This document shows positions 16,863 through 23,931 of a stretch of 64,000 nucleotides of DNA, in pieces. This DNA comes from a bacterium (GTDB lineage Bacteria > Myxococcota_A > UBA9160 > UBA4427), in the NCBI GenBank assembly GCA_024742285.1, contig JANSYR010000006.1, forward strand, positions 62,001-126,000, written 5' to 3'. Below the pieces are notes generated by a model. The model was not told where the DNA came from, did no database searches, and saw nothing but the letters and a program-made list of their open reading frames with translations. A program made the position numbers and the translations under genes. Every line of letters begins with the position of its first letter. The stretch's first letter is position 1.

Positions 16863-16891
16863 ATGATACACGGCAGGCGCTTGAGCACTAA
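16863..16891 (-). promoter_or_regulatory. Possible sigma70-type promoter of the seven-gene operon
   Basis: On the minus strand the pair TTAGTG (16891-16886) and TATCAT (16868-16863) is separated by 17 nt and lies about 59 nt upstream of the S8 start. The match is moderate. No other start signal appears in the 110 nt before the gene. Confidence 0.35.
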
Positions 16892-17210
16892 CGTGGGTTA
16901 CACCTAGCCGCGACGGTCGGAAAACGGCGCGAGGCGCGCGCCGGATCCGGCTACTACGTTAGGCTCGAATGGGCAACCGAAGCGCCGTCCCGCTGGAGGC
17001 CGACCCTCGCGGAGCACGTCCTCTCATCGCAGCGCGCCGCGCAGCTGCTCAAGGGCGGCGAGCCGCGCTTCCGGGCAGAGGCATGGTCGCGGCGCGCAGT
17101 CACATCGCGCTGGTCTGCTGTAACCATCTTGTGCCCGTGTTCCCGATCATTCCCGCGTATTCCCGATCGGAATCGCGTCACTCTCTGGATCTCCCGCGGG
17201 TCCCGTTCAG

Positions 17211-17231
17211 GCTTCGAACCCGAGGGTCGGG
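17211..17231. repeat. 21-nt repeat, copy 2
   Basis: Matches 6205-6225 with one difference. It precedes the hairpin repeat at 17428 by 196 nt, close to the 173 nt between the corresponding repeats at 6.2-6.4 kb. Confidence 0.6.
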
Positions 17232-17427
17232 CGTGGGAGTCCCCCATCACGGGTGTGCATTGGACCGGCGAAGCATGACGCGGACGGGGCCGTAGCGACA
17301 GGCTGTTGCACAAAGACCGTGGGCCGGTGACGCGCCCGAGAAGCCCTAATGCTGCGAGCGTCGGAAAGCCGCACGGGCCCGCGAATGTCATTGACGGCGC
17401 CCCTCGGCAGCCGCAACCCGTCGACCA

Positions 17428-17452
17428 AGCAGCTCATCCGAGATGAGCTGCT
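17428..17452. repeat. 25-nt perfect hairpin repeat, copy 2
   Basis: AGCAGCTCATC, a CGA loop and GATGAGCTGCT form an 11-bp perfect stem. It is followed by no T-run, so a classic intrinsic terminator is unlikely. A diverged copy lies at 6399-6423. Confidence 0.65.
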
Positions 17453-18271
17453 CGAACGCCCCCACCGTCGAGTCGGGGTCCGCGTGCGTAAGACTATGGG
17501 CCGCTTCGGCAGGAATCTGGGTAGGAACTCAACCTGTGGGGCAGCCACCTACGACCAGGCCCAGAAGATCCGCATCGCCGCTTCTAGGCGTCGTCACGAC
17601 GCTCGCCCCGATGCGCCGCAACCGAGCCCCAGGAGGCGTCGGCGACGAGGAACCCCCTCTCGCGCGTAGGGGCTCGCCAGATAGGATCGAGAACTTTCAG
17701 GCGCGCCTAGACCCTCAACCGGCTTGGCGGTGGAGTGGTCCAGGGACTACTCGTCGATTGGATAAGCGAGGCCTCAGTCGGGCTATCGGGTAGAAACGAC
17801 GGGGCCTACCCGCTGCCTTCGGCACGCGAGCGGTGAATCCCGAACGGCATCCGGCTGTGCGGCCCGACTAGATCGTGCGGGCGCAGCAAGTCCGGATTAG
17901 CCGTCTACTCTCTGCGTGTCCCGCGGGCTACCGCCTCCGGGCTCCGAACACTCTGTCGCTGAGGTCGCCTCCACCGCGCAGGCCTCGGTCCGAGAAGGCA
18001 CGCACGATATCGATCGTTGTGACCAGCGTGGATCGCGGGCGAGAACATTCTCACGGGCAGTGACGGAGATGTTACCGAGCACCGACGCAGGGGGTCTGCC
18101 TGCGAGGCGGGGAAGGCGGTCCGGTATCGGTCGCCGTCATCCAGGCAGAGTCTTGCTTCATTGAATCTGCTGCATACCCCCTTTCCTGGGGGACGCAGGT
18201 GCGGCAGGTCAGCAGGCTCGGGCGCGTCTGACGTGCCCGAGCCCGACTCTGCCGCCCTGGGTGGACCGGTT

Positions 18272-18853
18272 CTATGAATCCGAGGAGCCACCGGCTCGAT
18301 GAGCAAACACCGATTGCGTCGCGTCCAGCACTAGATCTCGACGGGCAACGAACTGCTCGATGTGGAGAACCATCTCGGCAACAGCGTCCAGCGTTGGCGG
18401 CGAGAGCAAGACCGCAACGCACTCCGGGAATTGCACTCCCCGTCGTTTGGAGCAGCAAAGAATCGCGTCCCAGTTCACCACCGCTGCGCGCATGATCTGC
18501 ATGGCCTTCACCTCGGTCTCGATTCCCCAGCCGTCACAACCAAGGATTCCCGCGCAGACCTCAAGCAGGTAGTCCGCGTTACCGATCTGCTCGGGACCGT
18601 TTTCTTCCCAGTCGTAGCCGGCAAGCGAACAGAGCTGTACCCACGACCACGCAATGAAGCTGAGCGTCTCGCTCGGACGCGAGAACTCCGCCAGATGCGC
18701 GGTGCTACTGAAGTGCGCTGCGAATCGCTCCTCGAACTCGGAATTGCTAGGGAGACGATCCGATGGAGACGGCTGCTTTAGCTCGCCCCAGTATCCACGA
18801 CGCCGCGTAGTGAGGCTTCCGATTCCCGCGGTGTCCGATTCAATTGTCGACAT
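18272..18853 (-). CDS. Unrecognised protein
   Basis: 193 aa if it starts at the ATG at 18853; the frame is open to 19039, but the upstream part has poor composition. I do not recognise it. It is helical with a Trp/Cys-rich middle (SFIAWSWVQLCSLAGYDWEE, then LLEVCAGILGCDGWGIE). It ends in a charged helix and a Gly/Ser tail. No signal peptide or membrane segment is clear. The 12-bp palindrome GCAAGCGCTTGC lies 55 nt upstream of the start, where an operator would sit, and the same palindrome recurs up to and inside the reverse-transcriptase gene. That makes a shared regulator, or a functional link with the reverse transcriptase, possible. Coding status is moderately supported. Confidence 0.5.
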   Translation of the reverse strand: MSTIESDTAGIGSLTTRRRGYWGELKQPSPSDRLPSNSEFEERFAAHFSSTAHLAEFSRPSETLSFIAWSWVQLCSLAGYDWEENGPEQIGNADYLLEVCAGILGCDGWGIETEVKAMQIMRAAVVNWDAILCCSKRRGVQFPECVAVLLSPPTLDAVAEMVLHIEQFVARRDLVLDATQSVFAHRAGGSSDS

Positions 18854-18907
18854 ATCGAGTTCTCCGTCTGCTGTTCGACGATCCACATTTTCGCAGACGG
18901 AAGAGAT

Positions 18908-18919
18908 GCAAGCGCTTGC
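18908..18919. repeat. Palindrome GCAAGCGCTTGC, copy 1
   Basis: Perfect 12-bp palindrome, within a 19-nt stretch (GATGCAAGCGCTTGCGCAG) shared with copy 2. It resembles a LacI-family operator (TGCAAGCGCTTGCA type) and lies 55 nt upstream of the gene at 18272-18853. Confidence 0.75.
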
Positions 18920-19300
18920 GCAGTCCAGCTGAGTACCGATCGCCGTGTGAGCCCGCAGCTGCCGCTGATTTGCCCGAAGCTCCACGACACCCGGACGACT
19001 CGAACAGTCGTCTGCCGTGTAGTTGTGGGCTCCTGTCATCTCATCCGCCGGCCGACACCTCTGGGACAGGTCCCAGGAAAGTCGCCTCCATGCGGATTCC
19101 CGAACGATGACAGCCTACCGCTACGTGCGGAGCGTTAGCTCCCCTTTTAATCCAGCTACAGGTCAGCGCGCCACACTTTTCTACAGAAATTTGAAGTCGA
19201 CGTCGCTCCCGCCCTCTGGAATCACGTCCGGACACGCCTCGGTAACGAGAGCACTTCGAGCAGAATCCCTCTAGATGACCGCCTAATGAAGGTTCGGGCT

Positions 19301-19356
19301 ATTCGGTTCTGTTTCGTTCTGTCTGGTTCTGTCTGGTTCGGTCCGATTCTAGTCGG
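19301..19356 (+). repeat. Tandem 10-bp repeats (iteron-like)
   Basis: Successive decamers from 19311 read GTTTCGTTCT, GTCTGGTTCT, GTCTGGTTCG and GTCCGATTCT, with partial units on both sides. The 10-bp period is close to one helical turn, as in iteron or protein-array sites. The sequence stands out as T-rich against its surroundings. Confidence 0.7.
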
Positions 19357-19757
19357 ACTACGCAGCTCCTGTGCAGTAGTGCAGTAGAGGCGCGTGGGCA
19401 ACGAGCGTCGAGTCATCTTCGGGCCGTATCGCTGGTTAGCTCCCCTAGATCAAACGAAGGACCACCCTTCAGATTCGCTCCCAACCTCCCGGCGAGTCGG
19501 CAGACGTGTTCTCGAGGGCCTGATTGACCGCGTGGTTGGTTGGACGCTGCAGGAGTCCAGCCGTGCCTGGTTGCAGGGCAACTCCTCGCGATCGAGCGAC
19601 CTCACGAGATCAGCGCCCCAGATCGACCGTGCGCCGATCACGTCGTGTCCGAGGTTCGCGGGGCCGCCCCAGGGCGGGGGGCCACCGCGCTCTCGCGTCC
19701 TCACGAGTTGCAGGAGCGCACCGACACCTAACTGGCTGTGTACCCGGCGCGTTCGAT

Positions 19758-19769
19758 GCAAGCGCTTGC
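19758..19769. repeat. Palindrome GCAAGCGCTTGC, copy 2
   Basis: Perfect 12-bp palindrome in non-coding DNA. It shares 19 nt with copy 1 at 18905, so these two copies may descend from one duplication. Confidence 0.75.
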
Positions 19770-19999
19770 GCAGGTCACGTGTCGCGGACTCCGCTGGATC
19801 GGCCGAACGTCGCCGTAATTCCGTCCCCCCCCCGCGCGGATCAGGCTGCCCTCCCTTGAGGAGTCGACTCACTCTAGGCGGTCTAATCCGCGTCTGAGCC
19901 TTTGGGGCCGGGGAGCCGACAGCGGTCGCCAGCGTCCGATCAGACTCGCGGGCCAAGGTTTCCAGGCCAAGCCAGAGACCCAGCCGCCCGCGAGAATCG

Positions 20000-20011
20000 G
20001 CAAGCGCTTGC
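20000..20011. repeat. Palindrome GCAAGCGCTTGC, copy 3
   Basis: Perfect 12-bp palindrome, extended to GGCAAGCGCTTGCC. Its flanks differ from copies 1 and 2, so the conserved unit is the palindrome itself. Confidence 0.75.
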
Positions 20012-20475
20012 CAATACGAAGAATCCCGACCATCGGCCGGACGGTCCTCCGAGGGCCGCTCGCGAACGGCGATTGGCCGGAAGCCAGCTCCCAACACCGG
20101 CGAGTACCGCTCCGCTGGCTAGGGGGCCGCTCGGTCTGCGCAGCGCCATACCCCGGAGGTCAATCGGATTGGCGCCGACGGCGCGAGTGTTTCGCCTCCT
20201 CGCCCGTTGACCTGCGCACCCGGTCAAGGTCTCCCCTGCCAATCGTCGACACCGATTTAGCTGCTGGGGCGCGCAGGGGGCCGGCGGCAACGGCCACCAC
20301 GCAGATCGGCGACCGGCGCAACTCACTCCCAGGCAGGCGCAGACATCTCCGCGTCGACTGAGTTCTCCAACGCGAGATCACGCCGCCAAAGGCGTCGGGC
20401 GTCGCAGACCTAGCTCCGTGCGGAGTGGCGTCGAGGCGTCAACTCAGGCTCTCCACAGCAACTTTCTCGCGAGGC

Positions 20476-20541
20476 GGCTCCTGGAGCCCTCCCAGCTGTG
20501 AAGTCGTCCGGCGCACGTGCCGATACGGCCCACATATCGGC
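20476..20541 (+). other. Hairpins immediately upstream of the reverse transcriptase
   Basis: Two perfect dyads: GGCTC-CTG-GAGCC (20476-20488), and GCCGATA at 20519-20525 paired with TATCGGC at 20535-20541 across a 9-nt loop. They end 45 nt before the start codon. They could belong to a leader or a template RNA; no conserved retron feature was identified. Confidence 0.4.
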
Positions 20542-20586
20542 GAAGCGGGTCGCAAACCTTAGAAGAATTCCTGACCTGGGAAGAAA

Positions 20587-22239
20587 ATGATGACGGCCGA
20601 CGAACTCAAGCAATCCGAGCGCAAGACTTTCATGGTCGACAACAGCTCACGAAGCATCGTGTTCCGCGCGATCAACCTATTCAAGGAGCTGGCGGAGGTC
20701 GACCTCCAGGCGCACCCGTTGGAGTGGATCTGCATCGAGTACACCTCCGGCCTGCCGAAGTATGCCGAGAAGGCCAGTAAGACCGGCAATCGACGTGCAG
20801 TTCGGCTCGCAGCTTACCCCGATCAATGGGAGACGATTGAGCAAGCGCTTGCACTTGCACAGACGCGAATCGAAACCAACGATCGCTCCCTCGCCCTACG
20901 TCATATCTGCGAGAGCGTCCTCGATCACTACACCCCTCCCGCTTGCGGCGGAGATCTCGGCGGATCCCAACTCGGATCTAGCTCGGGCCCCTCCCCCGCT
21001 GAACACGGCTGTGCCGCAAGCGGAGAGACTGCCGACTCGCCTTCTGTTGAGGCGTGTTCGGCAACGCGCGCCAGCCAGGTAGGGTCGCATGCCGCTCTAG
21101 CCTCCGTGACGGAGTCTGGGTCTGGTTGTGCCCCTATTGAGGGTCTGTCGCGCCCTCCGCACCAGTCCTCCGATGGATCGAACACATCCGACGTGTTCAG
21201 CGGCCCAGGCAGCGATGCCTACCGAGTCGCCGAGGTCGATACGTCCTCGGCGGTGTCGACCCCAATGGCTGGTGCGGATAAGGATCTTCCAGGCGGTACT
21301 CAAAGCCCCTGGCCCGGCGAAATGCGCAAGCGCTTGCGCTCATCGTTGGAGTACTCGGCATTCCGGCAGCTTGGCGCTCACCTTGGAAGCCTTGGCGGGG
21401 TCGCTGTCGCACTTGAGTCGCTAGAGGGATTCGGGCCGCCGATTCGCAGCTACCCGCGGGCGAAGCCTGCGGGTGGCTACCGAACGATCGAAGCACCGAG
21501 AGACGACCTGAAGCTGCTGCAGCGCCTGGCCAGACAGCTTCTGCAGCAGCCCTGGACCCCATCGCCCATCGCATTTGGAGTACACGGCCGACCGTACTGG
21601 CATGGGGCTCGCCGACATCTCTGCTCGCAGTGGGTCGGCACCACCGACATCCACAACTGTCACCCATCAGTCAGCCGAGACTCCGTCTCCCGGCTCCTCG
21701 AATCACTAGAGATCGAATCGGACGTGGTGGACGTTCTGGTGGACGTCTTGGCGCTCCGCGGGCACCTGATCCAGGGCTCTCCAGCGAGCCCGATCTTCCT
21801 CGAGCTGCTGTTTTTCGGACTCGACCGTCGTATCGCCACGTTCGCGGCCGCTCGCGGCCTGGCCGTCAGTCGCGTCGCGGACGACTGGGCAATTAGCGGC
21901 GCCCAACAGTGCGATGTCACGGAGGCCATCGAATTCATCCGACATGGCCTCCAGGCCCTCCAACTCCGCCTCAACGAGCGCAAGACGCGGATCCTCCCGC
22001 GCCGTAGGATGCCGACCGTCTGCGGTCTGCGCGTCGACCAGCACCGATTGATCCTGCCTCGCCAAAGTCGACGCTCCATCGAGCTACGTGTGCGACGAGT
22101 AGCCCGCAGCGGCGGCTCCGATCTCGATTTCGATGCCGCAACCGGGGCAATCCATCACGTCGCCCAGTTCCACCCGGGGTTGGGGCGCCGACTTCGAGAT
22201 CAGCTCGATCGGGCGATGTCGAACTGCGGATCCTGCTGA
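20587..22239 (+). CDS. Retron-like reverse transcriptase with long N-terminal extension
   Basis: 550 aa from the ATG at 20587 (GGGAAG upstream; a second ATG follows directly). The RT domain spans about 285-505: GGYRTIEAP, AFGVHGRPYWHGARRH, motif A TTDIHNCHPSVS (D354), motif B QGSPASP (396-402), catalytic VADD (430-433), LNERKTRI, and TVCGLRVD (476-483), which sits where retron RTs have VTG. The usual Y of YxDD is V430. Residues 1-115 form a helical domain I do not recognise, and about 116-245 is a Ser/Gly/Pro-rich linker. Retron RTs usually begin near the RT domain, so this extension is atypical. Two of the palindromes lie inside this gene. It resembles retron and unknown-group RTs of defence islands; its product and partner are not known. 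Confidence 0.85.
   Translation: MMTADELKQSERKTFMVDNSSRSIVFRAINLFKELAEVDLQAHPLEWICIEYTSGLPKYAEKASKTGNRRAVRLAAYPDQWETIEQALALAQTRIETNDRSLALRHICESVLDHYTPPACGGDLGGSQLGSSSGPSPAEHGCAASGETADSPSVEACSATRASQVGSHAALASVTESGSGCAPIEGLSRPPHQSSDGSNTSDVFSGPGSDAYRVAEVDTSSAVSTPMAGADKDLPGGTQSPWPGEMRKRLRSSLEYSAFRQLGAHLGSLGGVAVALESLEGFGPPIRSYPRAKPAGGYRTIEAPRDDLKLLQRLARQLLQQPWTPSPIAFGVHGRPYWHGARRHLCSQWVGTTDIHNCHPSVSRDSVSRLLESLEIESDVVDVLVDVLALRGHLIQGSPASPIFLELLFFGLDRRIATFAAARGLAVSRVADDWAISGAQQCDVTEAIEFIRHGLQALQLRLNERKTRILPRRRMPTVCGLRVDQHRLILPRQSRRSIELRVRRVARSGGSDLDFDAATGAIHHVAQFHPGLGRRLRDQLDRAMSNCGSC
20841..20852. repeat. Palindrome GCAAGCGCTTGC, copy 4 (inside RT gene)
   Basis: Perfect 12-bp palindrome read as codons for QALA (residues 86-89). 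Its conservation here is not explained by the protein, because copy 5 is read in a different frame. Confidence 0.75.
21326..21337. repeat. Palindrome GCAAGCGCTTGC, copy 5 (inside RT gene)
   Basis: Perfect 12-bp palindrome read as part of RKRLR (residues 247-251), a phase different from copy 4. It lies at the boundary between the linker and the RT domain. Confidence 0.75.
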
Positions 22240-22449
22240 TCAGCCTTGAGCGCAGAAGAGGCCTCGTAGGCTCTGCCGGTCTGCGTCGAGTCCCCCTGTG
22301 AGCCAACCGGCCAGCTCGCCCCATCCCATGAGGACAGGAGCCCTAACTACCGAGCTTGCAGAAGCCACTCTGCGAACTGACCTAGACGTTGATCCCGCGT
22401 CGAGCGCGCAAGGAGACCAGATTGACGCGAAACGAGACTGGGCTGAGGT

Positions 22450-23529
22450 ATGCCGCGAGCTTCAACGTCAAGCAGGCCGGGAGTAGTCCGCCGTCGCGGG
22501 GACCGGTGGCAAGTCGATGTAACGATTCGAGGAGACCGCGTTCGTCGATCAGCGGCAAGCCGCCTCGAAGCCGAAGCCCTCTTGGCGGCGATCCTCAGTC
22601 AGCCTGAAGAGGCGGCGATCCAGACCGCCGCTTACGCCGAGACGGAATCACAGAGCGTTCTCGTCCAGACTGCTCTGGATCGGTTCCTCGCGTCGACGCG
22701 ACTCCGGCGTCGCGACCGCACCGTGGCGGCGACAACGAGCGCCGTTCGGCGCCTAGGGCGGCACTTCGCAGGCCTCGCACTGGGTGATCTGTCGAGGTCG
22801 CAAATCGACCAGTTTCTCCAGAGCCGCAAGGGCGAGGGCGTCTCGGACAACACGGTCAACCGAGACCTCGCGTGCCTGCGGGCCGCCCTTACGCTCGCGA
22901 AGGATGACGGGTTCATTGAACGTGTGCCCAAGATCCAGATGCTGCGAACCGTGCGCCCCGTCCCACGAGTGCTGAGCAAGAACGACATCCGGAAGCTCGT
23001 CGGATACGGCGGGGAGTATTCCATGGTCTTCGCCACGGCCGCTCTCGCAGGGCTTCGAGCGGCCGAGATGCGGTGGCTTTCCTGGCAGGACGTCGATCTC
23101 GCGCGCCACCAGATCCACGTGCGGGCGAAAGCAGATTGGCGGCCGAAGTCGCACGCAGAGCGCTCGGTGCCGATTCCGCAGGTTCTCGTGGATCGCCTCC
23201 GCGCCCACGCGGACTCGACAAGGTCGAGCGGTGAAAGCTGGGTGTTTCCCTCTCCGACAACAGGAGGTGTCTGGAGCGAGAGTGGGTTCAGCAAGCGAGC
23301 AACCCGCGAAGCGAGGGCCGCCGGCGTCTGGGAGCCGGGATGCAAACCGCTCCACGATCTACGGCGATCGTGGGCCTCCCACCTGATCGCGGGCGGCGCA
23401 CCAACACACACGGTAGTGGCCCTCGGGGGTTGGTCCAGCATCGCCGTCGTTGAGCGGTTCTACCTTAGTCCAACCTCCGAGGCGATCGATGCAGCGATTG
23501 CCGCGAGCGCATCGATCCTTGCCACCTAG
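22450..23529 (+). CDS. int: Tyrosine recombinase (integrase) of the island
   Basis: 359 aa. A SAM-like core-binding domain covers about 70-165 and the catalytic domain about 175-345. Active-site residues are R203 (AALAGLRAAE), K227 (VRAKADW), H302 and R305 (LHDLRRSWASHL), W328 (LGGWSS) and the nucleophile Y338 (VERFYL). An in-frame stop two codons before the ATG at 22450 fixes that as the earliest start, although no good ribosome site precedes it. The gene points at a partial tRNA-Thr gene 240 nt downstream, the usual arrangement for integrases that insert into the 3' end of a tRNA gene. No excisionase is evident. It is expected to catalyse integration and excision of everything to its left. 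Confidence 0.93.
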   Translation: MPRASTSSRPGVVRRRGDRWQVDVTIRGDRVRRSAASRLEAEALLAAILSQPEEAAIQTAAYAETESQSVLVQTALDRFLASTRLRRRDRTVAATTSAVRRLGRHFAGLALGDLSRSQIDQFLQSRKGEGVSDNTVNRDLACLRAALTLAKDDGFIERVPKIQMLRTVRPVPRVLSKNDIRKLVGYGGEYSMVFATAALAGLRAAEMRWLSWQDVDLARHQIHVRAKADWRPKSHAERSVPIPQVLVDRLRAHADSTRSSGESWVFPSPTTGGVWSESGFSKRATREARAAGVWEPGCKPLHDLRRSWASHLIAGGAPTHTVVALGGWSSIAVVERFYLSPTSEAIDAAIAASASILAT

Positions 23530-23931
23530 AGGGGGTGCGAGGCCATGGCGCCGCGCCGCAGCACATGCGCATCGATCGACTCCCGCCCTCCGTTCATCCC
23601 GTGCCTGGTAGGCATAGTTGAGCTCCGCTCTCCGATTCTGCTGGACTCAGCGGCCTCCGGTGTGAGAAGCTCATTTACCAATCGGTCGCTCTCCGGAACG
23701 GACGTTTCTCCATACGCCGCCACTCGTTGGGTTGGTGTGGCCGGCAACAGACTCGCAACGGAACCCACCCACTCGTAATGAGCAGGTCGTCCGTTCGAGT
23801 CGGATCGTCGGCTCCACTCATTCCCGCAGAATGTTTGGAGAACCAGGGAGGCCTCCGCGCAGGGAAGCCAGGGGCGCACCACCGGTCGGCCTCAAAGGTC
23901 GAACCGAGAGCACGCGCCAGTCTCGGGAGCG
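23530..23931. other. Island border region
   Basis: About 400 bp from the integrase stop to the first chromosomal gene. It contains the tRNA-Thr 3' fragment and nothing else that I can support as a gene. Confidence 0.6.
23770..23816 (+). other. Attachment site: 3' part of tRNA-Thr (anticodon CGU)
   Basis: Reading + strand: anticodon loop CTCGTAA (23772-23778, anticodon CGT), TGAGC half-stem, AGGTC variable region, T-arm GTCCG/TTCGAGT/CGGAT (23789-23805), acceptor half CGTCGGC, then T and CCA at 23814-23816. Upstream, the 5' anticodon half-stem is ACCCA, which does not pair with TGAGC, and no D-arm or matching 5' acceptor (GCCGACG expected) is present. It is thus a truncated tRNA, as left by recombination at a tRNA gene, and an integrase lies beside it. 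The full tRNA should lie at the other end of the island, left of the window. Confidence 0.8.

Larger units (their letters stand above)
16892..18271. other. Gene-poor stretch, no convincing gene
   Basis: About 1.4 kb, visibly less GC-rich than the operon to its left. Short frames occur in all phases with no conserved protein. It contains the second copies of the 21-nt repeat (17211) and of the hairpin repeat (17428), here a perfect dyad. I see no tRNA or insertion sequence. Confidence 0.45.
18854..20586. other. Non-coding, repeat-bearing region upstream of the reverse transcriptase
   Basis: About 1.7 kb with no supportable gene. It holds three of the five GCAAGCGCTTGC palindromes (18908, 19758, 20000), an array of 10-bp repeats (19301-19356), the doubled octamer GTGCAGTA at about 19371-19386, and hairpins immediately before the reverse transcriptase (20476-20541). 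For a retron-like enzyme, this is where a structured template RNA would be looked for. Confidence 0.5.

Noticed and set aside
17311-17320. Shared CACAAAGACCGT near 5890 and 17309
   Set aside because: A 12-nt match with diverging flanks; may be chance, and it does not extend the repeat pair convincingly.
16954-17793. Several 100-145-codon frames on both strands
   Set aside because: They overlap one another in different phases, lack ribosome sites and show no recognisable protein.
20587-22239. Diversity-generating retroelement RT
   Set aside because: Motif B is QGSPASP with a VTG-like motif, as in retrons. I saw no template/variable repeat pair nor an accessory Avd-like gene nearby.
23730-23816. 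A complete tRNA-Thr gene
   Set aside because: The 5' half does not pair with the 3' half: the anticodon stem 5' arm is ACCCA against TGAGC, and no D-arm is present. It is a fragment.
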